This document shows, in pieces, positions 45,200-55,469 of a stretch of 64,000 nt of DNA. Position 1 is the stretch's first letter. Each line of letters starts with the position of its first letter. Source of the stretch: Methanolobus sp. ZRKC5 (GTDB lineage: Archaea > Halobacteriota > Methanosarcinia > Methanosarcinales > Methanosarcinaceae); contig NZ_CP151792.1 in assembly GCF_038446525.1 (NCBI RefSeq), forward strand, positions 2,666,001 through 2,730,000, written 5' to 3'. Below the pieces are notes generated by a model. That model worked only from the letters and a program-made list of their open reading frames with translations, did no database searches and was not told where the DNA came from. A program made the position numbers and the translations under genes.

Positions 45200-46402
45200 A
45201 TGATGAATTCAGATGCTCCGGTACTTCAAAAAGATGAACAGAAATTAGATCCTGCACTTTATGTGCTCTCTCTTTCCAAGTTATTCAAGGATCTGGGTAC
45301 CGGGATGCTTGCATTCCTGCTTCCTTTGTACATAGTTGGCCTGGATAGTAATATTTTCTCTGACACACCGATAGTTGTCAGGGCAGGCATCATTGCTACT
45401 GTTTTTGGACTGTCAAATGCTATTTCACAGCCATTTCTTGGCCGCTTGTCAGATTCTCTTAACAGAAGAAAGCCTTTTGTTGTTCTTGGAATGGCAGGAT
45501 TTACTCTGATATCTTTCATTTATGCCAACACCAATAGTTTTGATCAGCTGGTGCTGCTTCGCATTGTACAGGGAATCACTGTAGGTGCAACTGTGCCTGC
45601 TATTGTTGCAATGGTCACTCACATGTCAACAAGCAGCACAAGAGGCGTTGCAATCGGTATATATTCCACTGTCAGGGGTTTTGGTTTTGGCACCGGCTCC
45701 ATCATAGGTGGTATACTTGCCAGTTATTACGGTTTTGTCACAGCATTCTATGTGTGTGCGTTACTGGGTCTTGTAAGCTTGATATTAATATCATTTTTTG
45801 TATCGGAGACTCATGATGTTACAGCTCAAAAGAAAAATATATCGGAGCCGAAGCAAGGATTTCAGTTTGCAATCCTTTCAATTGCAATGTTCATGATGAT
45901 GGCAGGGATAATGATTATATTTGCTTTCCTGCCCGAATATGAAACACGGCTCAATACCGGTCCGATATCTCTCAGTATTGCGGTTTCTGCTTATGTTATT
46001 GTGAGGGTGATATTCCAGACTCCTATGGGATTTATATCAGATCGTATAGGAAGAAAACGGATAATTGCACTGGGTCTGCTACTCAATATTCCAATCGTAA
46101 TTGGTCTTGGTCATGTTGACAACGTCACCCAGCTAATAGTACTGCGTGCAGTCCAGGGTATATCCATGGCTGCAGTGGAAACACCAGTAATGGCTCTTGC
46201 AGTTGAACTTGCGGGAGTGTCGGTTAGTTCCAAAGTAAGTTCTATAACAGCTTCCCAGGCAGCCGGAATGGCACTTGGCCCTATTATGGGTGGGCTTCTT
46301 GCAGGTTATATTTCATTTGAACTGCCTTTTTATATCTGTGCAGCTATGTTGCTGTTTTCATTGCTGCTTGTACTTGTGGCGTTAAAGAACCAGTATACGT
46401 AA
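45200..46402 (+). CDS. Major facilitator superfamily transporter
   Basis: The 400-residue membrane protein has twelve predicted helices. The MFS motif A appears as GRLSDSLNRRKPF near residue 80 and again in the second half as GFISDRIGRKRI near residue 280. It is probably a proton-coupled exporter of the drug/sugar efflux type, but the substrate cannot be read from sequence. The gene is monocistronic; ATG 45200 or the next codon may start it. Confidence 0.85.
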   Translation: MMNSDAPVLQKDEQKLDPALYVLSLSKLFKDLGTGMLAFLLPLYIVGLDSNIFSDTPIVVRAGIIATVFGLSNAISQPFLGRLSDSLNRRKPFVVLGMAGFTLISFIYANTNSFDQLVLLRIVQGITVGATVPAIVAMVTHMSTSSTRGVAIGIYSTVRGFGFGTGSIIGGILASYYGFVTAFYVCALLGLVSLILISFFVSETHDVTAQKKNISEPKQGFQFAILSIAMFMMMAGIMIIFAFLPEYETRLNTGPISLSIAVSAYVIVRVIFQTPMGFISDRIGRKRIIALGLLLNIPIVIGLGHVDNVTQLIVLRAVQGISMAAVETPVMALAVELAGVSVSSKVSSITASQAAGMALGPIMGGLLAGYISFELPFYICAAMLLFSLLLVLVALKNQYT

Positions 46403-46421
46403 AAAAGAATTACAGAATCGA

Positions 46422-47228
46422 TCATACATAAGCAACTTCAAAACTTCGGAACGATCTTTCTATTTTTTTCCTGTCAGTTATGTCGTAAAAAATAATGACA
46501 GTACCGATGACCTCGTTTCTCTTATTTGTAATTGGGGAGCCTATTATGTCAAGTGGTATGTGGGTGTTATCTTTTGATATCAGTATTGTGTTGTCATCAA
46601 GACCAAAGAATGCACCCTCTCGAATAACTTTTTTTGTTGGATCCTCTGCACACTTATTATCTTCACAAACGACCTTGAGTATTTTACTTATTTTCTGTCC
46701 TAGGGCTTCTTCTTGCTTATATCCGGTGAGTGCTTGTGCCAGAGGGTTCATGTATTTAATTGTTCCATTGTTATCAGTGGATATGAGCGCATCACCGAAA
46801 TTATTGTGCAGTGAAGTAATCCATTTTTCATGATCGAAAAGTTTTTCCTTCTCTTTTTCATTTTTATATAATGCAATTTCAATATTGGTTCGAAGCTCCC
46901 TTTCGTCAAAGGGTTTTAAAATGTGGCCGAAAGGTTCTGTGAGTTTTGCTCTTTGCAGTGTTCTCTCGTCCGAATAGGCGGTAAGATAGATAACCGGTAT
47001 ATCTGAATTTTTACGTATGGCCTTTGCAGCATCTATACCATCTATCTTTCCTTTAAGGACTATATCCATCAATATCAGATCAGGATTGAATCTGTTAACG
47101 AATTCAATGGCATCTTCACCACTGGCCGCCATACATGGGACAGAGTATCCAAAATGTTCCAAACTACATTTGATATCAAGGGCTACTACTTTCTCGTCTT
47201 CGACTATCATTATCTTTTCATTAGTCAT
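46422..47228 (-). CDS. Response regulator with PAS output domain
   Basis: The 268-residue protein has a receiver domain at residues 1-125 with acidic pocket (VEDEKV), phospho-acceptor Asp in PDLILMDIVLKG, Thr/Ser in VIYLTAYSDE and Lys in LKPFDE. A PAS domain (residues about 140-260) follows and there is no DNA-binding domain. Its ATG overlaps the stop of the histidine kinase gene, so the two form a cognate pair. Output is probably through protein contacts rather than promoter binding. Confidence 0.88.
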   Translation of the reverse strand: MTNEKIMIVEDEKVVALDIKCSLEHFGYSVPCMAASGEDAIEFVNRFNPDLILMDIVLKGKIDGIDAAKAIRKNSDIPVIYLTAYSDERTLQRAKLTEPFGHILKPFDERELRTNIEIALYKNEKEKEKLFDHEKWITSLHNNFGDALISTDNNGTIKYMNPLAQALTGYKQEEALGQKISKILKVVCEDNKCAEDPTKKVIREGAFFGLDDNTILISKDNTHIPLDIIGSPITNKRNEVIGTVIIFYDITDRKKIERSFRSFEVAYV

Positions 47229-49270
47229 TAGTAGTCCCTTCTTTTATAGGATAGTTCTTTGAATGTGATTCTAAATTCTGTGCCGTGCCCTCTAATGAGT
47301 TCTATGGTTCCTTCAATTTGTTCAACCAATGAAACAACAAGTTGCATCCCCAATGATTCCGTTTTCATGAAATCTATGTCTTCCGGGAATCCGATTCCGT
47401 CATCCCTGATAACGAGCATGTAAAGGCCATCTTGCTCAGGGATCATTTCTATTAGAATTTTCCCCCTTTGACCCGTAAATGCGTGTTTCAAGGCATTTGA
47501 AATGATCTCATTTATGATAAGGCCCAGTGGAATGGCTGTATCAATTCCTTGTGTTATGTTTTTAATCTTTATATCAATTTTGATATCTGCAGGATCACAG
47601 CCATATGAACTTAGCAAGTATTTAGTGAGGGTGTCGACATAAGTTTCGAATTCTATATTCTCAATGTTATGCGACTGGTACAATTTTTCGTGGGCAATTG
47701 CCATTGATTTGGCACGTATTTGACTTTTTCTGAAAGCCTCTATGGTATTTTTGTCAGTGAATTTTCTTGATTGGAGTCTTAGCAGACTTGATATGATCTG
47801 GAGGTTGTTCTTTACCCGGTGATGTATCTCTTTTAAGAGCAGATCTTTTTTGCGCATCTCCTCTGCCTGCTTGATCTCAGTTATGTCCTTAACAACAGCC
47901 ATAACCTCGTCTTCACCACTGGCTACCACTCTTACTTCGAAATCCCGCATATCGCCCTTAACAGGCATTGCGTATTGCATTGTCTGAATCTTGTTTGTAA
48001 GAAGGGCTTGTTCTATGACCTTAAGTTCCATTTCTGCAATGTGGGCGGGAAAAACATCATCAATTTTGATATTGAGCTCAGTTTCAGGAGATTCGTAAAT
48101 ACAGTTATCCGTGGAGAGTTTGTAATTGCAAATGGTTCCATCTTTTTTGATCTGGAACATCATGTCAGGCATTGCCTGCAAAATAGCATTAATAGTAGTA
48201 TCTCTTTTTATAATTAAATTCTGTGAGCTTTCAAGTGATTCAAGCATCCTGTTTATTGATTTTCCAAGGTCGGAAATTTCATCAGTTCCTTCATGGCATA
48301 CTCTCTTAGAGAAATCTCCCAGATTGCTGATGTCTCTCACTTCATTCTGAAGCTTCTTGAGGCGTGATATGTGTGATCTTTTAAGCAGGGTTGTTACGGA
48401 AACACCAAAAATGATGCCGGTAAGGAGCAAAACCACGAGGGAGTAGTTCATAGTATTGACGCCTTGGTTATGTATATCCCGGGGAATTCTTATTTCCAGG
48501 GAAAACGCATCGTTTCCGTAGATGTCATTGAAAGGTGCATATGAAGAAATGTAGCCATTATCAGTGAGAAGGCTGATATTTGCATTTTCATCCTTCGTAC
48601 CTTTTGCAGAGTTTATATCATTGTTATTATCTGTGGAATCCTGGATGTTTTTGATATACAGTTCCAGATTCATTATTTCATTTAATCTTTTGATCTCAGC
48701 ATTATCAAGGACTGTTCCCATGATCACAGTTCCTGAGATGGGACCACTTTTATCGCTTCTAATAACTGGCTGAGAAGTTATTATTACCGGCTTGCCTTCA
48801 AAGACCAGATATCCTGTCTTCCTGATGTTTTTATTCTCATGCTCCAGAAGATAGCTTTTCTGTTCAAGATGCTCTTCAAGCTTTCTTATGGTCTGGTCAT
48901 TGTTTTCTTTTAATGAAAGTACTTTTTTATAGGTCATAATCCCGGAATCATTATAGAAGAACATAAAATCCAGTCTCTGATTCAGAAAAGTATCGTTCAT
49001 CAGGTAGTTTCCAATATACTCACTGTTATTGTCTTGAACGAATTGGTACGTCTCATTCCACACGGACCAATAAGCAGCTTTATTTTCAAGCTCCAGACTT
49101 TCAAATAATAATGTGTTTTTCAGATAAATGGTATTTTCTCTGGCATCTTGTTCTTCCAATTTATCAAAGCTATCTATGATTATAAAATGTGAGCTAAGGT
49201 ATATGATCAAAATCATCCCAATTAGGGTTGCACCAATGATGCCCAATGTCTTTTCGTGCAATGTTGCCAT
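47228..49270 (-). CDS. Membrane sensor histidine kinase (CHASE4-HAMP-PAS-HisKA_2)
   Basis: The 680-residue protein has an N-terminal membrane helix (about residues 9-30), a CHASE4-like exterior domain to about residue 270, and a second helix (YSLVVLLLTGIIFGVSV). A HAMP linker and a PAS domain follow. The phospho-acceptor helix is of the HisKA_2 type (EIHHRVKNNLQIISSLLRL), and the ATPase domain has the N box NEIISNALKHAF and G box RDDGIGF. The sensed signal is unknown. It is the first gene of the two-component pair. Confidence 0.9.
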   Translation of the reverse strand: MATLHEKTLGIIGATLIGMILIIYLSSHFIIIDSFDKLEEQDARENTIYLKNTLLFESLELENKAAYWSVWNETYQFVQDNNSEYIGNYLMNDTFLNQRLDFMFFYNDSGIMTYKKVLSLKENNDQTIRKLEEHLEQKSYLLEHENKNIRKTGYLVFEGKPVIITSQPVIRSDKSGPISGTVIMGTVLDNAEIKRLNEIMNLELYIKNIQDSTDNNNDINSAKGTKDENANISLLTDNGYISSYAPFNDIYGNDAFSLEIRIPRDIHNQGVNTMNYSLVVLLLTGIIFGVSVTTLLKRSHISRLKKLQNEVRDISNLGDFSKRVCHEGTDEISDLGKSINRMLESLESSQNLIIKRDTTINAILQAMPDMMFQIKKDGTICNYKLSTDNCIYESPETELNIKIDDVFPAHIAEMELKVIEQALLTNKIQTMQYAMPVKGDMRDFEVRVVASGEDEVMAVVKDITEIKQAEEMRKKDLLLKEIHHRVKNNLQIISSLLRLQSRKFTDKNTIEAFRKSQIRAKSMAIAHEKLYQSHNIENIEFETYVDTLTKYLLSSYGCDPADIKIDIKIKNITQGIDTAIPLGLIINEIISNALKHAFTGQRGKILIEMIPEQDGLYMLVIRDDGIGFPEDIDFMKTESLGMQLVVSLVEQIEGTIELIRGHGTEFRITFKELSYKRRDY

Positions 49271-49527
49271 TTATTCGCCTTACAATAAATATGATATGTA
49301 TGATTATTTTAATTTATTATGACTCCCTTATAATTTATATGCATATATTTGTTTCTAAATGATGTGCACATTTGAGAAACAGTGTACTTTCAATCAGATA
49401 CAGTGGTCTTAAAAAAAGAAAAATCTTCAGGTGAGTGCACACTTTTACAAAATGCAATGTGTATAATGTGACATAAAAAAGAAAATAATTTATGAGAACA
49501 ATATTGTTCTCATACAATTTTTTATGA

Positions 49528-50838
49528 TCAGCCAATGACACTCATATCCGAAACCCTTATTGAAGGAGTAATAGTGCCACCCACTTTCCTTACATCGTTG
49601 CCAGCACCATTGATGTTCTTAAGCATATCAAATATGTTGCCTGATATCATTAGTGATTTGATAGGCTTGTCCAGCTTTCCATCTTTAATTGTAAAAGCAT
49701 TCCTTGCTTCCACAGAGAAATCCCCGGATATTCCGTTTGCTGTATGCGCTCCGATTACTGTATTTACGTAAACACCAGTGTCAGTGTCAGCTATAATATC
49801 GCATTTGGGGAAATCAATGATGAAATTTCTGGTTCCTACGGAAGGCGTTGAAAGATATGAATTCCTGGATGCATTACCGGTACTTTCCACGTCATCTTTG
49901 CCTGCTGTGTAAGTGTCATAAAGATATGACATGAATGTCCCGTTTTCAATAACAGTGTTCTTTTGTGATGCAACTCCCTCATCGTCTGCGATCCCAGTTT
50001 CTATGCCGCCTTCAAGCAAACCGTCATCATATATTGAAAGTTTCTCATTTGCTATTATATCGCCTTTCTTTCCAATGAGGTTTGAACGTCCTTTCTGTAC
50101 ATTATCTGCATCAATTGATGGCATGAATGTATTTTCAATAAGGTCTGAGAATGCAAAAGGATGAATCACGACTTCTGTCTTGTGGGGCTCGATGGATATT
50201 GTATTCTGTGACATCTTTGCAAGTTCAGCTGCATTTTTCCCAATGGAAGTAAAATCAATATCATTCTTTCGGGATATTGCAAAATCATAGGCTGTGGATG
50301 TTTCTCCTGAATTTGTGATAACATCGACGAATCCGGAAACTCCGGTTCCTTCCTCTGATATTTCTACCCCATTTGTGTTCAGTATAAGATTTTTTCCATG
50401 ACTGCGACCAAAACTGCCTGAAGTAACTATAATTCCAGGTGTGTTCTTTGCACTTTCTATCATTTCCATAGTGTGAACAATGCATTCGTCAAGTTCCATT
50501 TTTTGGAGTTGCTTGTCCATTGTTCCAGAGACAGTTGGGTATTTCTGATTCGATGGTAATGATTTCCAGTCCGGGTCGCTGTCCTGTATATTTGCAGAAC
50601 TGACTGCATTCTTTGCCGTTTTATCAATAAGGCTCATTATGTTGGTGCTTGAAAATCCGATGGCACCATCTATAACTGCGCGTATACCGATTCCAGTTGT
50701 GATACTTTCTTTTGCGCCCTCGATTAGATCCTTCTGTATGTTCACAGAAGTTTTCTGACTTTCCATAATATATACTTCAGCTTCTTTTGCACCATATTTT
50801 ATTGCTGCCTTAAGGGCCTTTTCAGCAAGTTCGTACAT
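49528..50838 (-). CDS. TldE/PmbA-like protein
   Basis: The protein of about 436 residues is the non-catalytic partner of TldD in the TldD/TldE protease heterodimer. It has the family fold (SINIQKDLIEGAKESITTG-like start; VNTVIGAHTANGISGDFSV near the C-terminus) but no HExxxH motif. GGAGGTG overlaps the end of tldD, and the ATG at 50838 follows its stop by one base, so the two are translated together. The pair degrades unfolded peptides or matures modified peptides such as microcins in bacteria. Confidence 0.9.
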   Translation of the reverse strand: MYELAEKALKAAIKYGAKEAEVYIMESQKTSVNIQKDLIEGAKESITTGIGIRAVIDGAIGFSSTNIMSLIDKTAKNAVSSANIQDSDPDWKSLPSNQKYPTVSGTMDKQLQKMELDECIVHTMEMIESAKNTPGIIVTSGSFGRSHGKNLILNTNGVEISEEGTGVSGFVDVITNSGETSTAYDFAISRKNDIDFTSIGKNAAELAKMSQNTISIEPHKTEVVIHPFAFSDLIENTFMPSIDADNVQKGRSNLIGKKGDIIANEKLSIYDDGLLEGGIETGIADDEGVASQKNTVIENGTFMSYLYDTYTAGKDDVESTGNASRNSYLSTPSVGTRNFIIDFPKCDIIADTDTGVYVNTVIGAHTANGISGDFSVEARNAFTIKDGKLDKPIKSLMISGNIFDMLKNINGAGNDVRKVGGTITPSIRVSDMSVIG

Positions 50839-50839
50839 A

Positions 50840-52174
50840 TCATGCACCTCCAACCATTGCCTTGGATATCATCAGATGTGGAGATCCATCGGTAACAGGC
50901 ACAAGCTGACCACCTTTCCCACATCTTCCTGAATTCATTTTCAGATCATTACCAACCATTTTCACATTATTCAATATTTCAAGGATCTTTCCGGAAAGTG
51001 AAACGTCCCTTATGAGTGTTGTGAGTTTTCCGTCTTCAACAAGGTATCCTTTTTCAGCATTGAACTGGAAAACACCTTCACCGGTGTTGACCTGTCCTCC
51101 TCCTGAACCGATGAGGTACATTCCGTTACCCATTTCCTCAAGCATTTCTTCAAACTCTGAATTCCCATTATCGATATAAGTATTGCTCATACGGATAATT
51201 GGCCTGGAATGTCCCTGTGCACGACAGTGTCCGGGTGTTCCTCCAAGTTTGGCTGCAGTTTCCCTTGAATGCAGGTATGATTTAAGCGTACCATTCTCTA
51301 TAAGGGTTGTTTTTTCAGACTGTGAGCCTTCATCGTCAAAGGGGAAATAACCGTATTCATGTAATGTGGGGTCATCAATAATTGTAACGAGGGGAGATGC
51401 AATATTCTCTCCTATGCGGTTTTCCAGAACAGAACTTCCTTCAAGTACAAGATCTGCTTCAGACGCATGCCCTACTGCCTCATGGGCAAAAACACCTGCA
51501 AGTTCCGGGTCAAGGATAACTGGCATATTCCCTCCTTTGGCGGGTTTTGCATCCAGTAACTGTAAAGCACTTTTTGCTGCTGCTTCTGCAAGTTCAGCTG
51601 CGTTATATTTGTCGAATATCTCATAACCCGTAACACCAAAACGGCTCTCTCTTCCTGCCTGATATATCCCGTTCTTCGATGCTACGGCGCTTATGGCAAA
51701 ACCAGTTCGTATAACGTCATATTCTCCTTCTATTCCTGTGGAGTCCGTATACATTATTTTATAGGATGATTCACTGTACACTGCACTGGTGCTGCTAATA
51801 CCATCCATTTTTGCATGCTTGCCGAATTCCGTCAGGTTTTGTACCTTTTCTTCAAGGGAAACGTCAAGTGGATTCTTTTTTACTTTAGGGAGGTTGGTAA
51901 CAACGGGGTTTGCTATTTCCTTGATATGAACTTTTTCTTTAGATGATTTCTCATCCATGCTCGCAGCAAGTTCAGACGCTGAACGTATTGCTTTTTCAAT
52001 ATCGAAATCCCCATCAGCGGATGTGAATCCCCAGGAACCTCCTTTCAAGGCACGTACTGCCGCACCTTTTGTAAAATTGACAGATATCTGTTCTATCTTA
52101 TCGTTATCAAGCACAATGGAAGTGGTTGTCCCTTCTATGATCCTGGTATCAAAAAAGTCTACGCTATGCATCAT
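50840..52174 (-). CDS. tldD: TldD-like zinc metalloprotease
   Basis: The 444-residue protein has the zinc motif HEAVGHASEADL (HExxxH) near residue 240 and the C-terminal GRCGKGGQLVPVTDGSPHL block. AGGAGG precedes ATG 52174; the next codon is also ATG. TldD forms the active heterodimer with TldE, encoded immediately downstream. Because bacterial TldD/E can act on modified peptides, a link with the radical SAM unit at 28 kb is conceivable but not supported by position. Confidence 0.92.
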   Translation of the reverse strand: MMHSVDFFDTRIIEGTTTSIVLDNDKIEQISVNFTKGAAVRALKGGSWGFTSADGDFDIEKAIRSASELAASMDEKSSKEKVHIKEIANPVVTNLPKVKKNPLDVSLEEKVQNLTEFGKHAKMDGISSTSAVYSESSYKIMYTDSTGIEGEYDVIRTGFAISAVASKNGIYQAGRESRFGVTGYEIFDKYNAAELAEAAAKSALQLLDAKPAKGGNMPVILDPELAGVFAHEAVGHASEADLVLEGSSVLENRIGENIASPLVTIIDDPTLHEYGYFPFDDEGSQSEKTTLIENGTLKSYLHSRETAAKLGGTPGHCRAQGHSRPIIRMSNTYIDNGNSEFEEMLEEMGNGMYLIGSGGGQVNTGEGVFQFNAEKGYLVEDGKLTTLIRDVSLSGKILEILNNVKMVGNDLKMNSGRCGKGGQLVPVTDGSPHLMISKAMVGGA

Positions 52175-52232
52175 TTTACTCCTCCTTGTATAAATAAAAT
52201 ACAAGTTTAATAAATAAATTAATAAATAAAAG

Positions 52233-52252
52233 GTCCCTGTTTATGCAGGGAC
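52233..52252 (-). terminator. Terminator of lonB
   Basis: GTCCCTG (52233-52239) and CAGGGAC (52246-52252) pair perfectly; the lonB stop codon lies in the loop. On the minus strand, CTTTTATTTATTAATTT follows. Confidence 0.75.
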
Positions 52253-54145
52253 TATATCTGGCATTTCTGCGCTGGTTTTGAGGCTGCTAAGGCTCTTTAG
52301 CTTCTCAACGATCTTGTCTTTATCAGGCCCGTCAACAAGACTATGTTCAATAACTTCAATAATATTAGTTACCGGAACTATTTTTATCTTATCTTTATAT
52401 GCTTCTTCTATCAGCACATCAGCCTCATTGGATTTTGGAATAATTACTTTCTTTATTCCTGCTCTGGCTGCAGCTTCTATCTTATAGGTTGCTCCTCCGA
52501 TTGGAAGTACATCCCCTCTTACGGACAATGAACCTGTCATTGCTACAGATTGGTCGATAGGGATATTTTCAAGAGCAGATATAACTGCAGTCGCTATAGA
52601 TATGGACGCACTGTCTCCTTCTACACCTTCATACGTTCCGATGAACTGGATGTGGATGTCATGGTTGGGTATGCCCTTACCTGTAACGTTCTTGATAACA
52701 GCAGATACGTTTTGAACCGCTTCCTTTGCTATATCCTTAAGCATACCGGTGGCAATTACTTTGCCTTCTGAGTTGGAAAGTGATGGAGTCACTCCTGCCA
52801 TGATAGGCAAAACGATACCTGAATCTCCTCCCATTACTGCAAGACCGTTAACTCTTCCAACAGCACTACCCATTTTCTTGAACAGCTGGTAATCATTCTT
52901 ACGTTCAAGATAATTGTCAGCAAGTTGCTGTTCTATGGACCTTGCCATCTTCTTTGCTGCAAGCACATGTTTTGCAGTGGTTATTGCTGCATCTTCGGAA
53001 TGTGCAATATCACCTGCAACTCTCACCAGACCACCAAGGTCACGAAGTTTCAGTGTGAGGTGCCCTTTTCTTCCTGCTCTTCTCTGGGCTTCACGGATGA
53101 CCTCGTCCACAGCTTCTTTGTCAAATGGTGGAAGGTGTCCGTCTCTCAAAATTTCCTGCGCTACGAATCTAACCAGACTCTTACGATTTTCAGGGGTATC
53201 CTCCATAGAATCCCTCATGAACAGCTCGTATCCATAACCCTTTATACGGGATCTGAGTGCAGGATGCATCTTTTCCATCGCATCAAGGTTACCTGCAGCT
53301 ACCATAATGAAGTCACAAGGCACAGGCTCTGTCTTAACCAGTGCACCGGAACTCCTTTCTGATTGCCCGGTGATTGGATATTCCCTTTCCTGAAGTGCTG
53401 TGAGCATGCTCTGCTGAGATTCAAGGTTTAAAGTGTTGATCTCATCTATGAAGAGTACACCTTTGTGTGATTTGTGAATGTCACCGCTCTCTACTCTGTC
53501 ATGTGCCGGGGTCTCAAGTCCGCCTGACTGGAACGGATCATGCCTGACATCACCAAGAAGTGCACCTGCGTGGGTGCCTGTTGCATCAAGGAAAGGTGCG
53601 TGCTCCTTCTGGTAGTTTGAAACTATCAGTTTCGGAATCATCATTTCCTCTTTAGGCATGAACTGACGTGTCAGGAGCAATATCATAATTGCAGCTATGA
53701 TACCCCACAAGAGCTGGCCTACATAAAATGAATATATTATGATACCAAAAACCAATATCATCATCAACATATTGCGTGACTGGGCCTTTTTCTGGGCTTC
53801 CAGTTTATGGGCCATAACAATTTCCCTGCCCTTGCCGGCAGGAACTGAACGTATCTTTGGATTATTATTATCCTCCGGGTTAGGATACGCCATTATGTCC
53901 TGTAACTCTTCCTTTGGAAGAAGTTCAGCCATTGCTTTCGCAAGTAAGGATTTCCCTGTACCTGGGCTGCCTATCATCATGACATGGCGTCTCTGGCTTG
54001 CCGCTTTTTTCACCACTTCCACAGCATGTTCCTGTCCGATAATCTGATCTATCAAAAGCTCGGGAACATCTATGGAGTCTGTGGTTTCGAAATTGTCCGC
54101 GTATAATTCTATCTCTTCGCTAGAAGTGGTAATCTCTTTTTCCAT
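52241..54145 (-). CDS. lonB: Archaeal membrane-bound Lon protease (LonB)
   Basis: The 634-residue protein has an AAA+ domain with Walker A MIGSPGTGKSLLAKA near residue 58 and Walker B GVLFIDEINTLNLE. Two membrane helices are inserted between them (about residues 127-160), the mark of the archaeal type. The C-terminal protease domain has catalytic Ser in EGDSASISIATAV and Lys in GGATYKIEAAARAGIKKVII. It is the main ATP-dependent membrane protease of euryarchaea. Confidence 0.96.
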   Translation of the reverse strand: MEKEITTSSEEIELYADNFETTDSIDVPELLIDQIIGQEHAVEVVKKAASQRRHVMMIGSPGTGKSLLAKAMAELLPKEELQDIMAYPNPEDNNNPKIRSVPAGKGREIVMAHKLEAQKKAQSRNMLMMILVFGIIIYSFYVGQLLWGIIAAIMILLLTRQFMPKEEMMIPKLIVSNYQKEHAPFLDATGTHAGALLGDVRHDPFQSGGLETPAHDRVESGDIHKSHKGVLFIDEINTLNLESQQSMLTALQEREYPITGQSERSSGALVKTEPVPCDFIMVAAGNLDAMEKMHPALRSRIKGYGYELFMRDSMEDTPENRKSLVRFVAQEILRDGHLPPFDKEAVDEVIREAQRRAGRKGHLTLKLRDLGGLVRVAGDIAHSEDAAITTAKHVLAAKKMARSIEQQLADNYLERKNDYQLFKKMGSAVGRVNGLAVMGGDSGIVLPIMAGVTPSLSNSEGKVIATGMLKDIAKEAVQNVSAVIKNVTGKGIPNHDIHIQFIGTYEGVEGDSASISIATAVISALENIPIDQSVAMTGSLSVRGDVLPIGGATYKIEAAARAGIKKVIIPKSNEADVLIEEAYKDKIKIVPVTNIIEVIEHSLVDGPDKDKIVEKLKSLSSLKTSAEMPDIVPA

Positions 54146-54322
54146 AGTCTTCTCACAAGGTTTGTGGTTTGTTCACAGTTGTACGTACAAAATATATACT
54201 TGACGGTTTTTATAATTATGTAACTCAAATTTATTATATTTAACTTGTGAGTAAAGTTAATATGATTAAAGTGACATCAGAATATAAGAAACTATGCATT
54301 TCTTAATCGTGGATATGGTAAA

Positions 54323-54769
54323 ATGAAGCTGACTGTCTTTCTGGTCTTTGCGCTGATCATTTCTGTTTTGTCATTCTCAGCCAGCAATAATATAATTTCA
54401 AATGGTGAGGAGTACATAAGGTTCAATCAGGTCTCCATGGAATTTCAAGGAACAGATTCGGTTATTTCGATCTCTTATAGTCTTGATATGTTTTCCAGCA
54501 CGTATATTTTCCTGCTGGGGGCACACAACCTTGGGCCTGCTATTGATGATCTTTTCTTTGATTTTGGGGACATGGAAGTGCTTGAGATCGGTAAGGACAA
54601 AGCTGTCATCTTAGCAACTAACGTATCCAGAAAAAATGATGAATTCTACTTGCATGACTCGCATGAATTGGGTAGAATTGTGGGTGTCCTGACAATTATT
54701 TATCCTGATGGTTCAACACGAACTATTTCTGATGCCAGTGCTACGCCTGACACTTTTTACAACGAGTGA
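54323..54769 (+). CDS. Secreted hypothetical protein
   Basis: The 148-residue product has a signal peptide (MKLTVFLVFALIISVLSFS) and a beta-rich mature domain (VSMEFQGTDSVISISYSLDM). No family is recognised and there are no cysteines. It stands alone, downstream of the divergent lonB promoter region. Conserved-looking length and a good signal peptide make it a likely gene. Confidence 0.6.
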   Translation: MKLTVFLVFALIISVLSFSASNNIISNGEEYIRFNQVSMEFQGTDSVISISYSLDMFSSTYIFLLGAHNLGPAIDDLFFDFGDMEVLEIGKDKAVILATNVSRKNDEFYLHDSHELGRIVGVLTIIYPDGSTRTISDASATPDTFYNE

Positions 54770-55253
54770 AATATTCGTGGGATATATCAAGATCCATAAA
54801 GAATTGTGTATTGCGATAGGTCTTTCGGATGATTAATCTCATAGCTTAAATGATTATTTCATGTATTACTGCAAGAACTTGCGCAAGGAATTTGTTGCCG
54901 TTATTAGTCTGGACCGTTAGTCCATCAGTCAACTACTTGTTGATGGGGAGACATTGGGCAGACGTGTGCTGTATTTTTATGTGCGGCTTGTGGCATTAGA
55001 TTATAGTAAAAAGTAAGCCATCTATTTTGTCCTTTCTTTGCAGATGAGTCTGCAATTAGGGAGTGAATAGTCTCTGAGAATTATTGGAATCTCTGTTCTT
55101 TATATGGAAATGACCATGTTGCATCTGTTTACCCAAAAGGTTTATTAGCTATTATGCATTATGAGAGGTGCTGACAAGCGCCAAGGCATGCGGTAATAGC
55201 ACTAAGTGTTGTTAAGCTGTAAGGCGTTTACAGATATTCGCTAACTGTTCAAT
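54770..55253. other. Long intergenic region before the tRNA cluster
   Basis: I see no protein gene in these 484 bases. CCATCA and TGATGG at 54919-54944 form a small hairpin. AAAAGGTTTATTAGC near 55134-55148 is a BRE/TATA-like signal for the tRNA cluster. The leader that follows has a short stem, GGTGCT paired with AGCGCC near 55170-55185. A small RNA here cannot be ruled out. Confidence 0.35.
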
Positions 55254-55327
55254 GGGCTCGTGGTCTAGCTGGTTATGACGTCGCCTTGACATGGCGGAGG
55301 TCCGGAGTTCGACTCTCCGCGGGCCCA
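55254..55327 (+). tRNA. tRNA-Val (GAC)
   Basis: GGGCTCG pairs with CGGGCCC, followed by discriminator A and an encoded CCA (55328-55330). The anticodon loop TTGACAT gives GAC. The T-arm GGAGTTCGACTCTCC is perfect. It is first in a cluster of three. Confidence 0.95.
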
Positions 55328-55383
55328 CCACAAACAGTTAAGTTTAAATCTAAAAGCAGCATTTAGATGCTTCGGGTCATTAT

Positions 55384-55457
55384 GCCCAGGTAGCTCAGTT
55401 TGGGAGAGCGCTGCCCTGAAGAGGCAGTTGTCCCCGGTTCGAGTCCGGGTCTGGGCA
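55384..55457 (+). tRNA. tRNA-Phe (GAA)
   Basis: GCCCAGG pairs with TCTGGGC (with a G-T end pair), discriminator A. The anticodon stem CTGCC/GGCAG encloses CTGAAGA, giving GAA. The T-arm is CCGGTTCGAGTCCGG. CCA is not encoded. Confidence 0.95.
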
Positions 55458-55469
55458 TCTAAGCGAAGC

